5,830 nucleotides of DNA from an uncultured Verrucomicrobiota bacterium (GTDB lineage: Bacteria; Verrucomicrobiota; Kiritimatiellia; RFP12; UBA1067): assembly GCA_946631345.1 (NCBI GenBank), contig CAMPAA010000197.1, positions 1-5,830 of the forward strand. Reading direction: 5' to 3'. The position numbers were made by a program, and so were the translations under genes. The notes under the pieces were generated by a model that worked only from the letters and a program-made list of their open reading frames with translations, was not told where the DNA came from and searched no databases. Shown here piece by piece: positions 1 through 5,830 of the stretch (position 1 is its first letter; each line of letters starts with the position of its first letter).

Positions 1-2074
1 GTTCCCGGCGTGGCATAGAAATGCGCATTTATCATGCCCATGCCGAAGTTGCACTCAAGCGGATGCATGCGCAGGAGGTCGAAGTCGACGAGCCATGGAC
101 CTGTCGCTATGTCATAGACCCCGTCCTGCGCATAATTGCCATCCGTAAGCCCCGAATAGAACCAATGCGCAGGACCTTCAGAATATACAGGTCCACCCCA
201 AATTTGCTTCTGCAGAAGCATGATTTCGCCGTAGGCGTAGAATCCAGCAGTGAATGTGCCAGCGCCAGGCACCCTCGCATCGTAGTCTGTAGCGTCCCAC
301 GGTCGCATGTTGGTGTGGACGTCGCAGTAGCCGCAGTTGAAACGGAACTTCCGCTGCACTTCTGGCGCAATCTTTTCGCACATCAAAACCGCCCATGCGG
401 GCTTGGCGCGCCAGCAACGCCGCCAGGCAGGCTGCAAAGCGCATTCATGAGACCAGTCGCGACGTATGATGTTGTCTTCGTTCCAGTATTCGTTTACGGT
501 AGCAAGATCGACATAGTTGTTGTAAGGCCCGTACACATAACCTAAACGATCTATCATCTCGCGCGCGTACCCCTCCTGCGCCTCGTCTCCGCCTCGGCTT
601 GGCTCTGTTCGGGTACGGAACGTATAGCTCTGCTCCTCGTTTCGCCGCCACGCCGTCTCGTGGTCGGTAATGATGACCTTGGAGATGCCGCGACGCTTGA
701 GCGCGCGCCAATACGCCAAATCCTTCTCCCTGTCCACAACTCCGTACTGGCGCCAGAGGTGCGAACCGGTCATGTGCTTCCAAGGCGACGGCGGGTTCGG
801 TATCTTCGGCAGAACAGAATGCACTTTCCGACCGAACGACCAGATGAACCGGTCATAGCAGGGATTGCGCCTACCATCTGTCTTGCGAAGATAGCGCGAG
901 CCTCCGTTCAGGGCGGCGCTGTTCGAAACAGCAAAAAGCAAAGAAGCGTTCGACTGTGTCCAGTCCGGCGTGGCCGCCACGAAAAACGGACCGCGCGATG
1001 TGTTCCAGCCTATGACCGCAGGACGGGCATCGCGTGCCTTCTCACGATACGTATAGAACGGAAAAACCGTGCGCACGGCGTTGGTGGGGAACCCGGCGAG
1101 GTTTCCGAAGCGTATCTCCGCAACCGATTCCGCCTCTCCGGCAATCTCCACATCGGCAACAAGCGAATTGCCGCGCCTTGAAAACCTGACCTTGGCGGCG
1201 TCAGCCGCGCCGTCTGGGAAAATACCGCCGCCCTTTGCGAGTGAAATCCACTCTCCTCCATCTATCCTAAACGCAAGATCATCCCAGCGTGCAGCATCAC
1301 CACTCGGCAGCCTGAACTCAAGCGACGCATCCTCTTCCTCAAACGCTGACGGAGGCAAAACGGTATCCGCAGAAACCGGGAACGGAAGCCGCCCCTCTCC
1401 CGTATTGATTCCCTGCGAAGCATGCGGAAATATGACGACACCGCGCTTTGGACGCTCTTTGAAAGCAAGAGGCTTGAACTCTTCTTTGAATACGGCGAGC
1501 GAATTGAAGTCCAGCTCGCGAAAATCACTGTTCCATCCGCCATGTACGCAGAAGCCGTCGAACATGCAACCTGCCACAGCGCGCGTGGAAAGCCTTCGCG
1601 GTACGCGGCCATAGAACTTGTACCATCCCTTGTGGTGCACATGCCCGAGATTGACGGCGAAACGGCGGCCTTCACGGTCAATGAACTGGAGGTCTATCGT
1701 CACCGACGGTGTGGAAGGATCGCGCCCGAATACGTTATTTCCGAACACCCAGCAGCTTACAGCGTCGAAATCGTTAGTGACGGGCACAGGTGACGGTGGA
1801 CGCACAAACACGCGCGGCTTGCCCTTGCCACCAAGCGCACGGTACCTGAGCCTCGCCACGCCATCTCCGAAAAGAAGCCTTGCGGTGGCACGGGTGAAGG
1901 TGGCTTCAGCATTGCTTCCCGATATGCGCCACCCGTTCCCGGTCGTGAGGGCACACAAAGGCGGTCGGTCATCGGCCGTCCGCCCAACCCATTCCATCTC
2001 GTATGGGCGGCGCGGATCGGTGGCGGAAGCGGCAATGGCCGCAACCACCCCCGCCAGAAGAAAGACCTTCCCTC

Positions 2075-2078
<4 letters not shown>
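1..2078 (-). CDS. Large exported GH101-like putative glycosidase, GTG start, C-terminus off the window
   Basis: The frame is open from a GTG at 2078 to the left edge: 692 codons, no stop. The GTG overlaps the TGA of the upstream SUMF1-type gene as GTGA, which suggests translational coupling; upstream there is only a weak GGGGCG. Residues 1-19 look like a signal peptide (basic MRGK, hydrophobic core, possible cut after ASA19). Residues about 25-200 look beta-rich and lectin-like (LGHVHHKGWYKFYGR at about 144-158; FNSLAVF at 191-197), followed by a signature at 217-234 (FPHASQGINTGEGRLPFP). From about residue 434 a TIM-barrel-like part begins: DHE at 472-474, NEYWNEDN at 529-536, YCDVHTN around D586, YSEGPAHW around E634. 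D586 and E634 followed by HW resemble the nucleophile/acid layout of GH101 endo-alpha-N-acetylgalactosaminidases; this is by eye. From memory, similar long proteins occur as hypotheticals in Planctomycetota and Lentisphaerota. DUF5696 or another clan is possible. Reading frame is near certain; function is tentative. Confidence 0.87.
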
Positions 2079-3412
<1,334 letters not shown>

Positions 3413-3420
3413 TGGTCTTT

Positions 3421-3426
3421 CTCCTT
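3421..3426 (-). promoter_or_regulatory. Ribosome binding site of the SUMF1-type gene
   Basis: AAGGAG at the end of an A-rich run on the minus strand, eight bases before the ATG at 3412. It favours the first ATG over the in-frame ATG four codons later. The 43-bp gap that holds it shows no hairpin, which is consistent with read-through from the small gene. Confidence 0.75.
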
Positions 3427-3455
3427 TTTTAATGGTTGGATTTCATGTGCGCTTC

Positions 3456-3722
3456 TCATCTGAAAAGCAGCATGGTTCCTGTCGGTTTGCGGGCATCGAG
3501 CGCGGAGTCGATAGACACGGCCCGCGTCCAGCCCGCAAAATTCGTCTGCTCCTGTGCGATAGCGGATCCACATCCCCACCCCACGAACGACAACGACACC
3601 GCCGTCGAGACCACCGGATAGTTGACAGTCGCGACAGGTTCCGTTATCTGGTATACATATCCATCTGCGGATAGCGCACCACACAGCATCACCCCAGAGA
3701 CAATTGCAGTCAATTTCTTCAT
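3456..3722 (-). CDS. Small exported protein of unknown function (88 aa)
   Basis: I do not recognise this family. The start is well supported: AAAGGAG lies seven bases before the ATG. The frame also stays open upstream into the end of the GH43-like gene, but nothing supports an earlier start. Residues 1-19 are a clear signal peptide (MKKLTAIVSG, hydrophobic VMLCGALSA, probable cut before DG). The cysteine at 14 is not in a proper lipobox because Leu precedes it, so a lipoprotein is unlikely. The mature part, about 69 residues, alternates hydrophobic and polar residues (YVYQITEP, VSLSFVGWGCGSA, GTMLLFR) as in a small beta protein, with a single mature cysteine (C51). It lies 22 bp after the GH43-like gene and 43 bp before the SUMF1-type gene, in the same operon. 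It is not a broken N-terminus of the next gene, because that gene has its own signal peptide and ribosome binding site. Confidence 0.82.
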   Translation of the reverse strand: MKKLTAIVSGVMLCGALSADGYVYQITEPVATVNYPVVSTAVSLSFVGWGCGSAIAQEQTNFAGWTRAVSIDSALDARKPTGTMLLFR

Positions 3723-3729
3723 TGAAGAA

Positions 3730-3736
3730 CTCCTTT
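3730..3736 (-). promoter_or_regulatory. Strong ribosome binding site of the 88-aa exported protein
   Basis: AAAGGAG on the minus strand, seven bases before the ATG at 3722. It lies wholly in the 22-bp gap after the GH43-like stop. It is the main evidence that this small frame is a real gene and that its start is here. Confidence 0.75.
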
Positions 3737-3744
3737 GCACATTT

Positions 3745-5097
3745 TCATCTTTTGCCATTGGGCTGGACGACGGACAGCCCGTCATCGCCGTCAATGACGT
3801 CAAAGAACGCTACACGCTCGTATCCACGGCGTTCTGGCTGGTGGAGAACAAGCTTGAGTCCGCCATCAAACGCACGGAAAAGCATGCCGTGCCCACCGTT
3901 TCTCTCGAAAATAAGTTTCTGGCTGCCCCACGGCCCATCGGCCCGTCCGCTTGCCGACTCGCATGAGAAGACAGTGTAGTTACGCCTGAAAAACGTACTC
4001 CAAATCATAAACAGGCGGCCTGTCCTGGGCGAACGGTAGCAGAAACAGCCGTCAGTCACATGTCCACCCTCCGGGCCGACAACCCGCGAGTCAAACAGCA
4101 CCTTCGGCTCGCCGACAAAGCGGGATAGGTCATCCGCCATCTCTGCAATGTCCATGCGCCCGAATTTAGTCTGGATCCATTCGTGGCAGAAGATCATGTA
4201 AGGCTTTCCTCCGTCAACGAGCAGCGTGCCGTCCAACGCCATCCAGTTCTGCGGCGTCACAGACCTGTCGGCAACGGGGCGGAACGGGCCAAGAGGCGAA
4301 TTGGCCTTGTAGACCCAAACACCACGCCGGGTCGGCTTGATGCTATCCTTAGGCTTCCAGTCGGGGTCGTCCGTCAGAATCGGGATGTTATCGGACGGCG
4401 ACGGATAGAACGAAAGCGTCGTGAAGAGATAGTATGCGCCCTTGTAGACATGCACCTCAGGGGCCCAGACCGTGCGGCATTTCAGGTTCGTCGGCACGGA
4501 CATCACCTCATGGAGCGGAGACCATGTCTCAAGGTCGCGCGAGGTGCGCACGTTCACGCCACGCGCGTATGGCGCGCCGAAGTACGGCGATTTCGTTTCA
4601 TACATGTAGTACGTTTTCGTGGCGGGATCGGCGAAAACGTACGGGTCGCGTATGCGGAACTCGCTCCGGAGGACAGGGCGGCGGCGGGTCTCCTCAATGT
4701 CGGCAAGCCCCTTCTGCACCGCCTCTGGGTTTCTGGTGCGGATGTACTTCGCCCCGAGATCCACGGCAGCCTGGAGATCGACAAGATTGGTGCAGTTGAA
4801 GATCATCTTCACGCCGGCATCGTGGAGCGGAATATCGCACGCATCCCCAAGCACGGAATCCGTCTCGACAAACTCGGCCTTTGCCTCCAGCGCACGATAG
4901 GCATGAGGCTTCCTCGTCAGCCGCATCGGACGGGAGCGTATCTCTTTGGCCTCATCCACTATCGCACGGTCGCTGACTCGCACAAGCGTTCCACACGACC
5001 GCGCTTCGGCGTTAGGCAAGGTCTGCCCCGCAATCGCCGGATACGCCAAACATATGGCGGCGAACGCCGTCGCCGATATTGCGGTTCCTCTTTTCAT
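3745..5097 (-). CDS. Exported glycoside hydrolase family 43-like enzyme
   Basis: 450 residues from the ATG at 5097, preferred over in-frame ATGs at 5121 and 5166 because AAAGGA lies ten bases upstream and a typical signal peptide then begins at once (MKRG, hydrophobic stretch, YPAIA, cut near residue 23). Residues about 146-440 fit the five-bladed beta-propeller of GH43, whose members remove arabinose, xylose or galactose units from plant and other polysaccharides. Motifs: RIRDPYVF with D151 as likely general base, VWAPEVH at 210-216, ALDGTLLVDGGKPYMIF with D289 as likely pKa modulator, GPEGGHVTDG with E343 as likely general acid, and GGHGMLF with H403 in the place of the conserved histidine. 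The 138- and 54-residue spacings suit the family. Residues about 84-135 lie outside the propeller and resemble the last beta/alpha unit of a TIM barrel (MIFNCTNL, LGAKYIRTRNPEAV). It is the first gene of the operon. Substrate cannot be told; GH32, GH62, GH117 and GH130 propellers are less likely. Confidence 0.9.
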   Translation of the reverse strand: MKRGTAISATAFAAICLAYPAIAGQTLPNAEARSCGTLVRVSDRAIVDEAKEIRSRPMRLTRKPHAYRALEAKAEFVETDSVLGDACDIPLHDAGVKMIFNCTNLVDLQAAVDLGAKYIRTRNPEAVQKGLADIEETRRRPVLRSEFRIRDPYVFADPATKTYYMYETKSPYFGAPYARGVNVRTSRDLETWSPLHEVMSVPTNLKCRTVWAPEVHVYKGAYYLFTTLSFYPSPSDNIPILTDDPDWKPKDSIKPTRRGVWVYKANSPLGPFRPVADRSVTPQNWMALDGTLLVDGGKPYMIFCHEWIQTKFGRMDIAEMADDLSRFVGEPKVLFDSRVVGPEGGHVTDGCFCYRSPRTGRLFMIWSTFFRRNYTVFSCESASGRADGPWGSQKLIFERNGGHGMLFRAFDGGLKLVLHQPERRGYERVAFFDVIDGDDGLSVVQPNGKR

Positions 5098-5107
5098 CGT
5101 TGCCCAT

Positions 5108-5113
5108 TCCTTT
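5108..5113 (-). promoter_or_regulatory. Ribosome binding site that decides the GH43-like start
   Basis: AAAGGA on the minus strand, ten bases before the ATG at 5097. It selects this ATG over the in-frame ATGs at 5121 and 5166. The one at 5121 would place a charged, Trp-containing stretch before the signal peptide, and the one at 5166 lies upstream of the likely transcript start. Confidence 0.7.
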
Positions 5114-5147
5114 CGTTTCATTATGATACTTTTGCCTCTTGCCGCGT

Positions 5148-5177
5148 ATGATAGCAGAAGCGCCATCTGGAAATCAA
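5148..5177 (-). promoter_or_regulatory. Probable sigma70-type extended -10 promoter for the glycosidase operon
   Basis: On the minus strand TTGATT (5177-5172) is followed after 18 bases by TATCAT (5153-5148), preceded by TGC, which gives an extended -10. Transcription would start near 5141, leaving a leader of about 44 bases before the ATG at 5097. It is the best match in the gap and points at the first gene of the operon. Consensus matching by eye; no transcript data. Confidence 0.55.
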
Positions 5178-5189
5178 CCCGTATGCGGG
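5178..5189. repeat. Short inverted repeat next to the -35 box, possible operator
   Basis: CCCG and CGGG flank a four-base centre (TATG), directly upstream of the predicted -35 element. A dyad in this place could bind a regulator, but four-base arms occur often by chance in GC-rich DNA, so this is only a candidate. Confidence 0.2.
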
Positions 5190-5390
5190 GTCAAATATCA
5201 CAACAAAAACGTCACGATTATCGCAACGAGAAAACGCGTATCCAACGGATTTGGCGCGTTGGGGTGGAGATGAGATAGCGGATTAAAGTCCGCCAGACCG
5301 ATACAGCGCGTGCGCGCAGGAGCATGAAGCCCTGCGTCGCACGCTCGCCAAGGACCGCCCGATAATCCAGGCCGTTCCCCATTGTCTGTC

Positions 5391-5416
5391 GCTCGCGAGA
5401 GATATCTCGCCCGAGC
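5391..5416 (-). terminator. Hairpin just past the oxidoreductase stop, possible transcript end
   Basis: Bases 5391-5394 pair with 5413-5416 and 5395-5400 with 5405-5410, giving ten base pairs with a two-base bulge (5411-5412) and a four-base loop. It begins 12 bases after the oxidoreductase TGA, the usual place for a 3'-end structure. No run of U follows on the minus strand, so a classical intrinsic terminator is doubtful. It may be a 3'-stabilising or pause hairpin. Confidence 0.4.
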
Positions 5417-5428
5417 TTCAGGCCGCGC

Positions 5429-5830
5429 TCACACGGTGGCGATACGACCCGTCTGGATGGATTCGTAGCAGCCGAGCATCGCCTGGATCGTTTCGCGGTG
5501 CCACTTGAGATTGATGAGGGGAGTCTTGTGGTTGCGGATGCAGTCCACGAACTCGTCGATAAGCCCCACCCACTCGTCAAAGTAGGTGTACTGCACGGTG
5601 TAGCGGTCGTTCGGCGCACCGTTGTGGTACACGTTGGGGCCGAAGCAGTCACAGCTTATCATCCCCTTGTCGCCAGTTATGGTGAGGTTCACCTCCATGC
5701 GCTTCGGGAAGCGTTCCCAGCCCGGCCCCGGCACCTTTAGCTTCTCCTCGAGACGCGACCAGCTCGGGTCGAACAGGAACGCCGTGCCGTCCTTCATCTT
5801 GCCGACCGCCATGAGCATATCCTCGACCTT
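5429..5830 (-). CDS. Gfo/Idh/MocA-family oxidoreductase, C-terminal part only
   Basis: 133 codons plus a TGA stop are inside the window. The frame is open at the right edge (the residues before the first internal ATG read KVED), so that ATG is not a real start and the N-terminal Rossmann domain lies outside. The visible part fits the C-terminal alpha/beta domain: GKMKDGTAFLFDPSW, a beta-strand stretch LTITGDKGMISCDCFG, and the closing helical pattern DEWVGLIDEFVDCIRNHKTP then AMLGCYESIQTGRIATV, a typical family ending. Members are NAD(P)-dependent and mostly cytoplasmic, acting on sugars, inositols or sugar derivatives; the catalytic residues cannot be checked here. A 331-bp gap containing a promoter separates it from the downstream glycosidase operon, so it is probably a separate unit that may handle sugars released by those enzymes. 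That link is inferred only from proximity. Confidence 0.88.
   Translation of the reverse strand, partial: KVEDMLMAVGKMKDGTAFLFDPSWSRLEEKLKVPGPGWERFPKRMEVNLTITGDKGMISCDCFGPNVYHNGAPNDRYTVQYTYFDEWVGLIDEFVDCIRNHKTPLINLKWHRETIQAMLGCYESIQTGRIATV

Larger units (their letters stand above)
5098..5428. other. 331-bp non-coding gap between the oxidoreductase and the glycosidase operon
   Basis: It holds the 3' hairpin near 5391-5416, a short GCGGA/TCCGC hairpin at 5278-5293, an AT-richer segment around 5190-5220, the promoter at 5148-5177 and the GH43-like ribosome binding site. I see no tRNA, riboswitch or gene in it. A 54-codon frame (5218-5382, minus) has no ribosome binding site and an Arg-rich composition unlike a real protein. 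Confidence 0.6.

Noticed and set aside
1069..1614. Overlapping plus- and minus-strand frames of 120-180 codons between 400 and 2140
   Set aside because: All are shadows of the single open minus-strand GTG frame; their translations are low-complexity Ser/Pro/Arg sequence.
4183..5151. 322-codon plus-strand frame opposite the GH43-like gene
   Set aside because: It is antisense to a clear GH43-like coding region, is rich in Arg, His and Pro, has no recognisable domain, and is explained by GC-rich third positions of the real gene.
5278..5293. GCGGA/TCCGC hairpin as a terminator
   Set aside because: The stem is only five base pairs with a six-base loop and no U-run, and it is too far from the oxidoreductase stop to be convincing.
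5218..5652. 144-codon minus-strand frame across the oxidoreductase end and the gap
   Set aside because: It overlaps the real oxidoreductase in another frame, begins as Thr/Ser-rich shadow sequence, and its inner ATG at 5382 has no ribosome binding site.

Overview
The window looks like a stretch of polysaccharide- or glycoconjugate-degrading accessory genome from a GC-rich bacterium of the Verrucomicrobiota/Kiritimatiellota/Lentisphaerota/Planctomycetota group. The evidence is the gene mix: a secreted SUMF1-type protein with an N-terminal beta-rich domain, a large secreted GH101-like protein, a secreted GH43-type enzyme and a Gfo/Idh/MocA oxidoreductase. This mix and the style of the proteins are, from memory, typical of those phyla. 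No phylogenetic marker is present, so the assignment is inference.

All supported genes lie on the minus strand, so transcription runs from high to low coordinates. At the right edge (5429-5830) is the C-terminal part of a Gfo/Idh/MocA-family oxidoreductase. Twelve bases past its stop is a hairpin. A 331-bp non-coding gap follows (5098-5428) and contains a convincing extended -10 promoter at 5148-5177. This promoter appears to drive a compact four-gene unit. In order these are a GH43-like secreted glycosidase (3745-5097), an unrecognised 88-residue exported protein (3456-3722), an exported SUMF1/FGE-fold protein (2075-3412), and a large exported GH101-like putative glycosidase (1-2078, running off the left edge). 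Gaps inside the unit are 22 bp, 43 bp and a 4-bp stop/start overlap (GTGA).

The left-most gene is easy to miss. It starts with GTG and has no stop inside the window, so ATG-to-stop searching shows only short shadow frames there. Read from the GTG at 2078, the frame is open for 692 codons to position 3, with an N-terminal signal sequence and a credible TIM-barrel-like active-site region.

All four proteins of the unit begin with a plausible export signal. The simplest reading is an envelope or extracellular set: GH43-like and GH101-like enzymes attack a glycan, with a small exported protein and a catalytically degenerate SUMF1-fold protein as partners. The Gfo/Idh/MocA enzyme is cytoplasmic in this family and could process released sugars, but it appears to be a separate transcription unit. 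Substrate specificity cannot be read from the sequence.
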